Source of the DNA: Methylorubrum aminovorans
Lineage (GTDB): Bacteria; Pseudomonadota; Alphaproteobacteria; Rhizobiales; Beijerinckiaceae
Length of the DNA: 64,000 bases
Direction: 5' to 3'
Assembly: GCF_022179725.1 (NCBI RefSeq)
Contig: NZ_BPRC01000017.1
Coordinates: 1 to 64,000 of the forward strand
Position numbers and translations under genes: made by a program. Under the pieces are notes generated by a model. The model was not told the DNA's origin, did not search any database, and saw only the letters and a list, made by a program, of their open reading frames with translations. Below, piece by piece: positions 53,468 through 61,791 of the stretch. Within the stretch, counting starts at the first letter, position 1. Each line of letters begins with the position of its first letter.

Positions 53468-55572
53468 CAGTGGGTCCCCCCAGGCACGCCGGAGACGAGG
53501 TACCACGTGATCAGGCCGGCGACCCCGACGAGCATCACGAAGGCGTAGTGGTAGACGTAGCCGGTCTGGAGGCGGACCACGCCGCGGGTGATGTCCACGA
53601 CCCGGGCCGAGATGCCGTTCGGGCCCAGCCCGTCGATGATGCGGCCGTCACCCTCCTTCCAGAGGAACAGGCCGAAGTTCTTGGCCGGACGGACGAAGAT
53701 CCGGTCGTAGATCTCGTCGAAGTACCACTTGTTGAGCAGGAAGCGGTACAGGATCGGCTGCGATTCCGCGAGGCGGTGCGGCAGATCAGGCCGGCGCAGA
53801 TACATCCAGAAGGCCAGGAGGAAGCCGAGCACCAGCATCACGAAGGGCGAGGCGGCGACCCAACCCGGCGCATCGTGGATCTTGTGCATGATGTCGTTGC
53901 CGGACCCGTGCGGGAGCGCATTGCCCCAGAACTTGTCCATGTCGTGCCCGATGAAGCGCTCCTTGAAGATCAGGCCGGCGAACAGGGCGCCGAAAGCCAG
54001 GATCGCGAGCGGGATCGTCATCACGAGCGGGCTCTCGTGCGGCGTATGGGCATGATCGTCGTGATGCTCGATCGCGCTGTGCGAAGCGGGCTCGATGTCG
54101 TGACCCTTGTCATCGTGGGCGACGCCCTCGTGATGCCCCGGCGCACCGTCGGCTTGGTGGGCGGAGGCCGCGTGCGCATGATCATGCGCGGCGTGATCGT
54201 CGTGACCGTGGGCGCCGTGCGTCACCCAGCGCTGCGGTCCCTCGAAGGTGAGGAAGAACAGGCGCCAGGAGTAGAACGAGGTCATCAGCGCGGCGATCAC
54301 GGTGGCGAGGAACGCCAGCACGTGGCCGGGGCGGTCCGACATGTAGGCCGCCTCGATGATCGCGTCCTTGGAGTAGTAGCCGGAGGTGAAGGGGAAGCCG
54401 ATCAGCGCAATCGTGCCGATCGTCATCATCGCCGTGGTGAAGGGGATGTAGCGGCGCAAGCCGCCCATGTTCCGCATGTCCTGCTCGTGGTGCATCGCGT
54501 GGATGACCGAGCCGGCGCCGAGGAACAGCAGCGCCTTGAAGAAGGCGTGGGTGAAGAGGTGGAACACGCCGGTGGCGTAGGCGCCGACGCCGAGGCCGAC
54601 GAACATGTAGCCGAGCTGCGAGCAGGTCGAGTAGGCGATGACCCGCTTGATGTCGTTCTGCACGAGGCCGACGGTGGCTGCGAAGAAGGCGGTGATGCCG
54701 CCGATGACGGTGACGACGGTGAGCGCGGTCGGGGCCAGCTCGAACAGCGGCGACAGGCGCGCGACCATGAACACACCGGCGGTGACCATGGTGGCGGCGT
54801 GGATCAGCGCGGAGACCGGGGTCGGCCCCTCCATCGCGTCGGGGAGCCAAGTGTGCAGCAGGAACTGCGCCGACTTGCCCATCGCGCCCATGAACAGCAG
54901 CAGGCAGGCCAGCGTCAGAGCGTGCCAGTCATGGCCGAGGAAGTGGAAGGTCGCGTCCTTCAGCTCCGGGGCTTTCGCGAAGATCGCGTCGAAGCCGACG
55001 GAGCCCGTCAGGACGAACACCAGGAAGATGCCGAGCGAGAAGCCGAAATCGCCGACGCGGTTGACGATGAAGGCCTTCATCGCCGCCGCATTCGCCGAGG
55101 GTTTCTCGTACCAGAAGCCGATCAGCAGGTAGGAGGCGAGGCCGACGCCCTCCCAGCCGAAGAACATCTGCACGAGGTTGTCGGCCGTCACCAGCATCAG
55201 CATGGCGAAGGTGAACAGCGACAGGTAGGCGAAGAAGCGCGGGCGGTGCGGATCCTCGTGCATGTAGCCGATGGAGTAGAGGTGCACGAGGGTCGAGACC
55301 GAGGTCACGACCACCAGCATCACTGCAGTCAGCGTGTCGACTTTGAAGGCCCAATCGACCACGAGGTCGCCGGCGCTGAACCATTGCGCAACCGGCACGG
55401 TCTCGGCGCGGCCATCGCCGGTGACGAGGAAGAAGGCGCCCCAGGAGAGCAGCGCCGCGAAGGCGAGGCAGCCCGTCGTCACGAGCTCGCTCATCCGCGC
55501 GCCGATGTACCGGCCGAACAGGCCGGCGATCAGGGCGCCGATGAGCGGGAAGAAGACGATCGCGTGATACAT
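53467..55572 (-). CDS. nuoL: NADH-quinone oxidoreductase subunit L with His-rich loop
   Basis: 701 aa, the largest antiporter-like subunit of complex I, about 15-16 helices plus the long lateral helix. Key motifs: FFGWEGVGLASYLLIGFWYE (essential Glu), HTWLPDAMEGPTPVSALIHAATMV, VQNDIKRVIAYSTCSQLGYM and IGFPFTSGYYSKDAIIE. Between residues about 451 and 510 there is a loop with 18 His among about 64 residues, together with Asp and Ala, before the next helix; standard NuoL proteins do not have this. It is 62 bases after nuoK. Confidence 0.96.
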   Translation of the reverse strand: MYHAIVFFPLIGALIAGLFGRYIGARMSELVTTGCLAFAALLSWGAFFLVTGDGRAETVPVAQWFSAGDLVVDWAFKVDTLTAVMLVVVTSVSTLVHLYSIGYMHEDPHRPRFFAYLSLFTFAMLMLVTADNLVQMFFGWEGVGLASYLLIGFWYEKPSANAAAMKAFIVNRVGDFGFSLGIFLVFVLTGSVGFDAIFAKAPELKDATFHFLGHDWHALTLACLLLFMGAMGKSAQFLLHTWLPDAMEGPTPVSALIHAATMVTAGVFMVARLSPLFELAPTALTVVTVIGGITAFFAATVGLVQNDIKRVIAYSTCSQLGYMFVGLGVGAYATGVFHLFTHAFFKALLFLGAGSVIHAMHHEQDMRNMGGLRRYIPFTTAMMTIGTIALIGFPFTSGYYSKDAIIEAAYMSDRPGHVLAFLATVIAALMTSFYSWRLFFLTFEGPQRWVTHGAHGHDDHAAHDHAHAASAHQADGAPGHHEGVAHDDKGHDIEPASHSAIEHHDDHAHTPHESPLVMTIPLAILAFGALFAGLIFKERFIGHDMDKFWGNALPHGSGNDIMHKIHDAPGWVAASPFVMLVLGFLLAFWMYLRRPDLPHRLAESQPILYRFLLNKWYFDEIYDRIFVRPAKNFGLFLWKEGDGRIIDGLGPNGISARVVDITRGVVRLQTGYVYHYAFVMLVGVAGLITWYLVSGVPGGTH

Positions 55573-55634
55573 GGGTCGGTCGTGCCTCGCAGCAGGCGGA
55601 CGAAGGGGACGGGGCTCTCTTTGGGTAAGGAGCG

Positions 55635-55940
55635 TCAGCCCTTCATCATGCTCACGTCCTCGACGGCGATGGAGCCGCGGTTGCGGAAGAACACCACCAG
55701 GATCGCCAGACCGATCGCGGCCTCGGCCGCGGCCACCGTCAGCACGAACAGGGCGAAGACCTGTCCGGTGATGTCGTTGAGGTGGGTCGAGAAGGCGACG
55801 AGGTTGATGTTCACGGCGAGCAGGATCAGCTCGACCGACATCAGGATGACGATGACGTTCTTGCGGTTGATGAAGATGCCGAGCACGCCGAGCGTGAACA
55901 GGATCGCGGCAACCGTCAGGTAGTGGCTCAATCCGATCAT
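55635..55940 (-). CDS. nuoK: NADH-quinone oxidoreductase subunit K
   Basis: 101 aa, three transmembrane helices, with the conserved glutamate in IVILMSVELILLAVNINLVAFS and another in VAAAEAAIGLAILVVFFRN. Both are on the proton path of complex I. Length is standard. ATG 55940 lies 5 bases after the nuoJ stop. Confidence 0.97.
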   Translation of the reverse strand: MIGLSHYLTVAAILFTLGVLGIFINRKNVIVILMSVELILLAVNINLVAFSTHLNDITGQVFALFVLTVAAAEAAIGLAILVVFFRNRGSIAVEDVSMMKG

Positions 55941-55945
55941 CGGCC

Positions 55946-56566
55946 TCAGACCTCCACGCCCCGCCGCGAGGGCACCTTGATGGTATCGACCGCCATCGCC
56001 TGCGTGCGGGCGTTCTGCACGGCGATGTCCTGGCGCTTCACGCCGGTGCGCTCGCGCAGGGTCAGCACGATGGCGCCGATCATCGCCACCAGCAGGATCA
56101 GGCCGGCGATCTGGAAGGCGTAGACGTAGTCCGTGTAGAGCACGCGCCCGAGCGCCTCGGTGTTGGTGGCGGTCTCGCCATGGGCGGCCCGTCCCAGCGG
56201 CGCCTGCACGAGGCCCGGATCGATGGTCCAGGTGCCGACGACGAGGAGCAGCTCGATCAGGAAGATCGCGCCGATCAAACCGCCGATCGGCAGGTAGCGC
56301 TGGAAGCCCTGGCGGAGCGCGGCGAAGTCCACGTCGAGCATCATCACGACGAAGAGGAACAAGACCGCGACGGCGCCGACATAGACGACGACGAGGATCA
56401 TCGCCAGGAACTCGGCGCCCATCAGCACGAACAGCCCGGCGGCGTTCACGAAGGCGAGGATCAGGAACAGCACCGAGGTGACGGGGTTCCTGGCAGCGAT
56501 CACCATGAAGCCCGAGGCTACGGCGAAGCCTGCGAAGAGATAGAAGAAGGCGGCGGCTGCGGTCAT
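55946..56566 (-). CDS. nuoJ: NADH-quinone oxidoreductase subunit J
   Basis: 206 aa, five helices. It contains FLILAFVNAAGLFVLMGAEFLAMILVVVYVGAVAVLFLFVVMML, the NuoJ core with the pi-bulge helix. The C-terminus ends with a Lys/Arg-rich polar tail of about 40 residues. It is separated from nuoI by 201 bases that contain a family A repeat, the only large gap in this operon. Confidence 0.96.
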   Translation of the reverse strand: MTAAAAFFYLFAGFAVASGFMVIAARNPVTSVLFLILAFVNAAGLFVLMGAEFLAMILVVVYVGAVAVLFLFVVMMLDVDFAALRQGFQRYLPIGGLIGAIFLIELLLVVGTWTIDPGLVQAPLGRAAHGETATNTEALGRVLYTDYVYAFQIAGLILLVAMIGAIVLTLRERTGVKRQDIAVQNARTQAMAVDTIKVPSRRGVEV

Positions 56567-56644
56567 GCGATTTTCAGCATCGGCCGCCCCAGCGAGCGGC
56601 TCCCTTCTGCCTCGGTGGACCCTCGGCCGCAGACGGCGGCCCGT

Positions 56645-56727
56645 CTAGCGCGTCCAGGATGACGCGCTAGGCTCCTGTTTCCGCATCGTCTTTTTCGAAA
56701 GCCGGAAGCCGCCTTTCGGGACGATGC
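56645..56727. repeat. composite palindromic repeat, family A copy 3
   Basis: Hairpin A has perfect 10-base arms CTAGCGCGTC (56645-56654) and GACGCGCTAG (56661-56670). Hairpin B (56683-56727) has 8-base outer arms GCATCGTC/GACGATGC and the inner pair CGAAAG/CTTTCG. It lies in the nuoI-nuoJ gap, so it is transcribed as part of the complex I mRNA. Confidence 0.85.
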
Positions 56728-56767
56728 TCTATAGAACTGGGCTGTGCGACGCACAACCGGCGGCGGA

Positions 56768-57256
56768 CTAGCGGTAGGGCGCGTCCATCGCGATATTGCG
56801 GGCGATCTCGCGCTCCCAGCGGTCGCCGTTCTCGAGAAGCTTCTGCTTGTCGTAGAGCAGCTCCTCGCGGGTCTCGACCGAGAATTCGAAGTTCGGCCCC
56901 TCAACGATGGCATCCACCGGGCAGGCCTCCTGGCACATGCCGCAATAGATGCACTTCACCATGTCGATGTCGTAGCGCGTGGTGCGCCGCGTGCCGTCGT
57001 TGCGGCGCGGGCCGGCCTCGATGGTGATGGCCTGGGCCGGGCAGATCGCCTCGCAAAGCTTGCAGGCGATGCAGCGCTCCTCGCCGTTGGGATAGCGGCG
57101 TAGCGCGTGCTCGCCGCGGAAGCGCGGTCCGCGATGGCCCATCTCGAAGGGATAGTTGATCGTAGCCTTCGGCTTGAAGAAGTATTTCATGGCGAGGAAG
57201 AACCCCGACACGAACTCCTTCAGGAGGAGGCTTCTGGCGACCTGATCGAGCTTCAC
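56768..57256 (-). CDS. nuoI: NADH-quinone oxidoreductase subunit I
   Basis: 162 aa ferredoxin-like subunit carrying clusters N6a and N6b. Two 4Fe-4S motifs, CIACKLCEAICP and CIYCGMCQEACP, are in the usual spacing, preceded by the RFRGEHALRRYPNGEERC region. It passes electrons from NuoG towards NuoB. ATG 57256. Confidence 0.97.
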   Translation of the reverse strand: MKLDQVARSLLLKEFVSGFFLAMKYFFKPKATINYPFEMGHRGPRFRGEHALRRYPNGEERCIACKLCEAICPAQAITIEAGPRRNDGTRRTTRYDIDMVKCIYCGMCQEACPVDAIVEGPNFEFSVETREELLYDKQKLLENGDRWEREIARNIAMDAPYR

Positions 57257-57343
57257 GGCGCGATCTCCGATTCTCTGGAAGCATTCCCGAGCGAGGTGGT
57301 TACCGGCTCGCGCGCAGGAAATGCGACATCAGAAGGGTTGCGA

Positions 57344-58366
57344 TCAGGCTCCCGGCGCAAGGCCGGTGAGCTTGAGGACGAAGGCGACGACGATGACCGA
57401 GATCAGCGAGAGCGGAAGGAACACCTTCCAGCCGAGCCGCATGAGCTGGTCGTAGCGGTAGCGGGGCACCATGGCCTTCACCATGGCGATCATGAAGAAC
57501 AGGAAGCTGGCCTTCAGCGTGAACCAGATCACGCCGGGCACCCAGGTGAAGGGTGCGAACGGGATCGGCGAGAGCCAGCCGCCGAGGAAAAGGACCGTGC
57601 CGAGCGCGCACATGGTCATGATCGCCACGTACTCGCCGAGCATGAACAGCAGGTATGGCGTCGAGGAATACTCGACCATGTAGCCCGCCACGAGTTCCGA
57701 CTCGGCCTCCGGCAGATCGAAGGGCGGGCGGTTGGTCTCAGCGAGCGCCGAGACGAAGAACACGCCGAACATCGGGAACAGCCAGAGCCAGTACCAGCCG
57801 AACAGGCCGAGCGCGGTGTCCTGCGCCATGACGATGCGCGAGAGGTTGAGCGAGCCGGCACACAGCAGCACGCAGATGATGACGAAGCCGAGCGAGACTT
57901 CGTAGGAGATCATCTGCGCCGCCGAGCGGAGCGCGCCGAGGAACGCGTATTTCGAGTTCGAGGCCCAGCCGCCCATGATGACGCCGTAGACGCCGAGCGA
58001 GGAGATCGCGAAGATGTAGGTGATGCCGACATTGATGTCGGCGATCGCCCAGCCGTCGGCCAGCGGGATCACCGCCCAGGACGCCAGCGCCAGCATCGCG
58101 AAGACCAGCGGCGCCAGCAGGAAGATCGCCTTGTTGGCGCCCGCCGGGATCACCGGCTCCTTCAGCACGAACTTGAGCAAGTCGGCAAAGGACTGGAACA
58201 GGCCCCAGGGCCCGACCACGTTCGGGCCGCGGCGCAACTGCACCGCCGCCCAGATCTTGCGGTCGGCCAGCAGCGCGTAGGCGATGAAGACGAGAAGTGC
58301 TGCCAGCAGCACGAAGCTCTTCAGCGCGATCAGGAGGACGGTGCCGAGCACTTCCCAGAGGGTCAT
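57344..58366 (-). CDS. nuoH: NADH-quinone oxidoreductase subunit H
   Basis: 340 aa, eight helices, the quinone-site membrane subunit. It has AAVQLRRGPNVVGPWGLFQSFADLLKF at the first loop and the long acidic loop ALAETNRPPFDLPEAESELVAGYMVEYSS, which is diagnostic. It starts at ATG 58366, 12 bases after nuoG. Confidence 0.97.
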   Translation of the reverse strand: MTLWEVLGTVLLIALKSFVLLAALLVFIAYALLADRKIWAAVQLRRGPNVVGPWGLFQSFADLLKFVLKEPVIPAGANKAIFLLAPLVFAMLALASWAVIPLADGWAIADINVGITYIFAISSLGVYGVIMGGWASNSKYAFLGALRSAAQMISYEVSLGFVIICVLLCAGSLNLSRIVMAQDTALGLFGWYWLWLFPMFGVFFVSALAETNRPPFDLPEAESELVAGYMVEYSSTPYLLFMLGEYVAIMTMCALGTVLFLGGWLSPIPFAPFTWVPGVIWFTLKASFLFFMIAMVKAMVPRYRYDQLMRLGWKVFLPLSLISVIVVAFVLKLTGLAPGA

Positions 58367-58378
58367 CGCGGGCGTCCC

Positions 58379-60445
58379 TTATTCCGCCGCTTCGAGGGCG
58401 CGGCCCCGGGCGAGGCCGGAGCACTCGGCGAGCACCCGCGAGGCGCGGGCGATCGGGTTGGTCAGGTAGAAGTCGGCGATCGGCGAGGAGAAGGCCGCCT
58501 TCTCCGTCGTGCCCGGAAGGGCGGCGAGCCGATCGAGGGTGGCCGCCGCGTCGGAGGCTCCGATCTGCCCGACCGCTGCGAGATGCGGATGCGCCGCATA
58601 CATCGCCTTGCGAAGCGCGGCGAGTGAATCGTAGGGCAGGCGGTTGCCGAGCACGTCGGAGAGCGCGCGCAGGATCGCCCAGTCCTCGCGGGCATCGCCC
58701 GGCGGGAAGCCGGCGCGGTTGGCCATCTGCACCCGGCCCTCGAGGTTGACGTAGGTCGCGCTCTTCTCGGTGTAGGCAGCGCCCGGCAGGATCACGTCGG
58801 CGCGGCTCGCGCCGGCATCGCCGTGGGTGCCCTGGTAGATCACGAAGGCGCCCGGCCCGATCACCCGCTCGTCGGCGCCGAGATTGAACACCACGTCGAG
58901 CGCGCCCGGCTCCAGCATCTGCGTGAAGGTCAGGCCGCCCTCCCCCGGCACGAAACCGAGATCGAAGGCGCCGACACGGGCGGCCGCCGTATTGAGCACG
59001 CCGAAGCCGTTCCAGCCCTCGGTCACCGCGCCGACATCCTTGACCAGCGCCGCAGCGGCGGCGAGCGACCCGAGCCCGCCTTCGCCGACGATGATGAGCG
59101 GACGCTCGGCCTTCCTCAGCACGTCGAGGAAGCTGTGCTCGCCCTTGGCGATGGAGCCGAGCGTGTCGGTGCCGGCGCCGAGATAGGTGTAGGGGTAGGT
59201 CAGGTCCGGCTGCTCATCGAGGATCAGGCCGATGGAGACCGGGGCCATGCGCCAGCGCTTGCGGATGCGGACGTTGAGCAGCGAGGCTTCCGTGCGCGGG
59301 TTGGCGCCGACGATCAGGATCGCATCCGCCTGCTCGATGCCGGGGATGGTCGCGCCCAGCGTGTAGGCGGCCCGACCCCAGGCCGGATCAATCGCCTCGC
59401 CGGTCTGGCGCGCGTCGAGGTTAGTGACGCCGAGCGAGCCCATCAGCGCCTTGAGGGCGAAGATCTCTTCCGCACCGGCAAGGTCGCCGACGAGGGCGCC
59501 GACGCGCTTGGGATCGGCGCCCTTCACCTTGGCGGCAATCGCCGAGAAGGCCTCCCCCCAGGAAGCGGGGCGCAGGCGGCCGTTCTCGCGCAGGAACGGG
59601 CGATCGAGGCGCTGGAGGCGCAAGCCGTCGACGACGTGGCGCGTCTTGTCGGAGATCCACTCCTCGTTGATCTCCTCGCTGATGCGCGGCTCGATCTGCA
59701 TCACCTCGCGGCCGCGGGCATCGATGCGGATCGCCGAGCCCACCGCGTCCATCACGTCGACGGATTCGGTCTTGTGCAGCTCCCACGGGCGCACGTTGTA
59801 GCTCTGCGGCAGGTGGACGAGAGCGCCGACCGGGCAGAGATCGGCGACGTTGCCCTGAAGCTCCGAGCCCATCGCCTGTTCGAGGTAGCTCGTGATTTCC
59901 ATGTCCTCGCCGCGGCCGATGGCGCCGAGATCCGGCACGCCGGCCACTTCCGCCAGGAAGCGGACGCAGCGGGTGCAGTGGATGCAGCGGTTCATCGCCG
60001 TGCGCACCAGCGGGCCGATATACTTTTCCTCGACCGCCCGCTTGTTCTCGCTGTAGCGGGTCGAGTCGACGCCGTAGGCCATCGCCTGATCCTGCAGGTC
60101 GCAATGGCCACCCTGGTCGCAGATCGGGCAATCGAGCGGGTGGTTGATGAGGAGGAACTCCATCACCCCCTCGCGCGCCTTCTTCGTCGTGCCGGAGCGC
60201 GTCAGCACCTCCGGCGGCTCGCCGTTCGGGCCGGGCCGGCAATCCTTCACCGCGTAGGCGCAGGACGCCACGGGCTTCGGCGCGCCCTTCAGCTCGACGA
60301 GGCACATGCGGCAATTGCCGGCGATCGACAGCCGCTCGTGGAAGCAGAAGCGCGGGATCTCCGCGCCCGCGATCTCGCAGGCCTGCAGTAAGGTGTAGTC
60401 GGCCGGAACATCGACCTCGGTGCCGTCGATGAGGATTTTGGTCAT
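58379..60445 (-). CDS. nuoG: NADH-quinone oxidoreductase subunit G
   Basis: 688 aa, the large peripheral subunit with several Fe-S clusters. The N-terminal 2Fe-2S ferredoxin domain has CxxxxxxxxxxCRMC around FCFHERLSIAGNCRMC; the His-Cys cluster site is LDCPICDQGGHCDLQD; a 4Fe-4S site follows in NRCIHCTRCVRF. The C-terminal half is the molybdopterin-oxidoreductase-like fold without active-site cysteine. ATG 60445 is preferred to the longer Arg-rich frame. 34 bases after nuoF. Confidence 0.96.
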   Translation of the reverse strand: MTKILIDGTEVDVPADYTLLQACEIAGAEIPRFCFHERLSIAGNCRMCLVELKGAPKPVASCAYAVKDCRPGPNGEPPEVLTRSGTTKKAREGVMEFLLINHPLDCPICDQGGHCDLQDQAMAYGVDSTRYSENKRAVEEKYIGPLVRTAMNRCIHCTRCVRFLAEVAGVPDLGAIGRGEDMEITSYLEQAMGSELQGNVADLCPVGALVHLPQSYNVRPWELHKTESVDVMDAVGSAIRIDARGREVMQIEPRISEEINEEWISDKTRHVVDGLRLQRLDRPFLRENGRLRPASWGEAFSAIAAKVKGADPKRVGALVGDLAGAEEIFALKALMGSLGVTNLDARQTGEAIDPAWGRAAYTLGATIPGIEQADAILIVGANPRTEASLLNVRIRKRWRMAPVSIGLILDEQPDLTYPYTYLGAGTDTLGSIAKGEHSFLDVLRKAERPLIIVGEGGLGSLAAAAALVKDVGAVTEGWNGFGVLNTAAARVGAFDLGFVPGEGGLTFTQMLEPGALDVVFNLGADERVIGPGAFVIYQGTHGDAGASRADVILPGAAYTEKSATYVNLEGRVQMANRAGFPPGDAREDWAILRALSDVLGNRLPYDSLAALRKAMYAAHPHLAAVGQIGASDAAATLDRLAALPGTTEKAAFSSPIADFYLTNPIARASRVLAECSGLARGRALEAAE

Positions 60446-60479
60446 CGGGTCATCTCGAAGGTGAGCATCGGGGCGGCGC

Positions 60480-61781
60480 TCACTCCGCCGCCATCGGCAC
60501 CGCATCCATGTGCGGGTTCGCGCTGTACTGGTCGATCCGCTTCTCGATCTCGGGCCGGAAGTGCCGGATCAGGCCCTGGATCGGCCAGGCCGCGGCGTCG
60601 CCGAGCGCGCAGATCGTGTGGCCTTCGACCTGCTTGGTGACTTCCAGCAGCATGTCGATCTCGCGCTTCTGCGCCCGGCCCGCGGCCATGCGCGTCAGCA
60701 CGCGCCACATCCAGCCGGTGCCCTCGCGACAGGGCGTGCACTGGCCGCAGCTCTCGTGCTTGTAGAAGTACGAGATGCGGGCAATCGCGCCGACGATGTC
60801 GGTCGATTTGTCGAGCACGATCACCGCCGCGGTGCCGAGGCCCGAGCCGAGGTTGCGCAACGTGTCGAAGTCCATCTTGGCGTCGATGATCTGCTCGGCC
60901 GGCACCAACGGCACCGAGGAGCCGCCGGGAATCGAACACAGAAGGTTGTCCCAGCCGCCGCGCATGCCGCCGCAATGCTTGTCGATCAGCTCGCGGAAGG
61001 TGATGCCGAGTTCTTCCTCGACGTTGCACGGCTTGTTGACGTGGCCCGACACGCAGAACAGCTTGGTACCGGTGTTGTTCTTGCCGCCCAACCCCGCGAA
61101 CCACGCGCCGCCGCGGCGCAGGATCGTGCCGGCCACCGCGATCGACTCCACGTTGTTCACCGTCGTGGGACAGCCGTAGAGGCCCATATTGGCCGGGAAC
61201 GGCGGCTTGAGCCGCGGCATCCCCTTCTTGCCCTCGAGGCTCTCGATCAGCGCCGTCTCTTCGCCGCAGATATACGCGCCGGCGCCGTGGTGGACGTAGA
61301 TGTCGAAGGGATAGTCGTGGATGTTGGACTTGCCGACGAGGCGGGCTTCGTAGGCCTCGTCTACCGCGCGCTGGAGGGCGAACTTCTCCGCCACGTACTC
61401 GCCGCGGATGTAGATGTAGCAGGCATGCGCGCCCATGGCGAAGGACGCCAGCATGCAGCCCTCGATCAGGAGATGCGGGTCATGCCGCATGATCTCCCGG
61501 TCCTTGCAGGTGCCGGGCTCCGACTCGTCGGCGTTGACGACGAGGTAGTGCGGGCGCCCGTCGGACTTCTTGGGCATGAACGACCATTTGAGGCCGGTGG
61601 GGAAGCCGGCGCCGCCGCGACCGCGCAGGCCGGAGCCCTTCATCTCGTCGATGATCCAGTCCCGACCCATGTCGAGCAGGAACTTGGTGCCGTCCCACGC
61701 GCCGCGCTTCTTCGCGGCGTTGAGCCCCGGCGAGTGCTGGCCGTAGAGATTGGTGAAGATGCGATCCTGATCGGAGAGCAT
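60480..61781 (-). CDS. nuoF: NADH-quinone oxidoreductase subunit F
   Basis: 433 aa, the NADH- and FMN-binding subunit. LRGRGGAGFPTGLKWSFMPK is the NADH site, YICGEETALIESLEG the FMN site, and ESCGQCTPCREGTGW holds the N3 cluster cysteines. It pairs with NuoE, encoded just upstream (10 bases). ATG 61781. Confidence 0.97.
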   Translation of the reverse strand: MLSDQDRIFTNLYGQHSPGLNAAKKRGAWDGTKFLLDMGRDWIIDEMKGSGLRGRGGAGFPTGLKWSFMPKKSDGRPHYLVVNADESEPGTCKDREIMRHDPHLLIEGCMLASFAMGAHACYIYIRGEYVAEKFALQRAVDEAYEARLVGKSNIHDYPFDIYVHHGAGAYICGEETALIESLEGKKGMPRLKPPFPANMGLYGCPTTVNNVESIAVAGTILRRGGAWFAGLGGKNNTGTKLFCVSGHVNKPCNVEEELGITFRELIDKHCGGMRGGWDNLLCSIPGGSSVPLVPAEQIIDAKMDFDTLRNLGSGLGTAAVIVLDKSTDIVGAIARISYFYKHESCGQCTPCREGTGWMWRVLTRMAAGRAQKREIDMLLEVTKQVEGHTICALGDAAAWPIQGLIRHFRPEIEKRIDQYSANPHMDAVPMAAE

Positions 61782-61791
61782 GATCCGCTCC

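Noticed and set aside
53470..55923. 817-codon plus-strand ORF opposite nuoL and nuoK
   Set aside because: Antisense shadow with extremely high Asp, Glu, Arg and His content; nuoL and nuoK on the other strand are certain.
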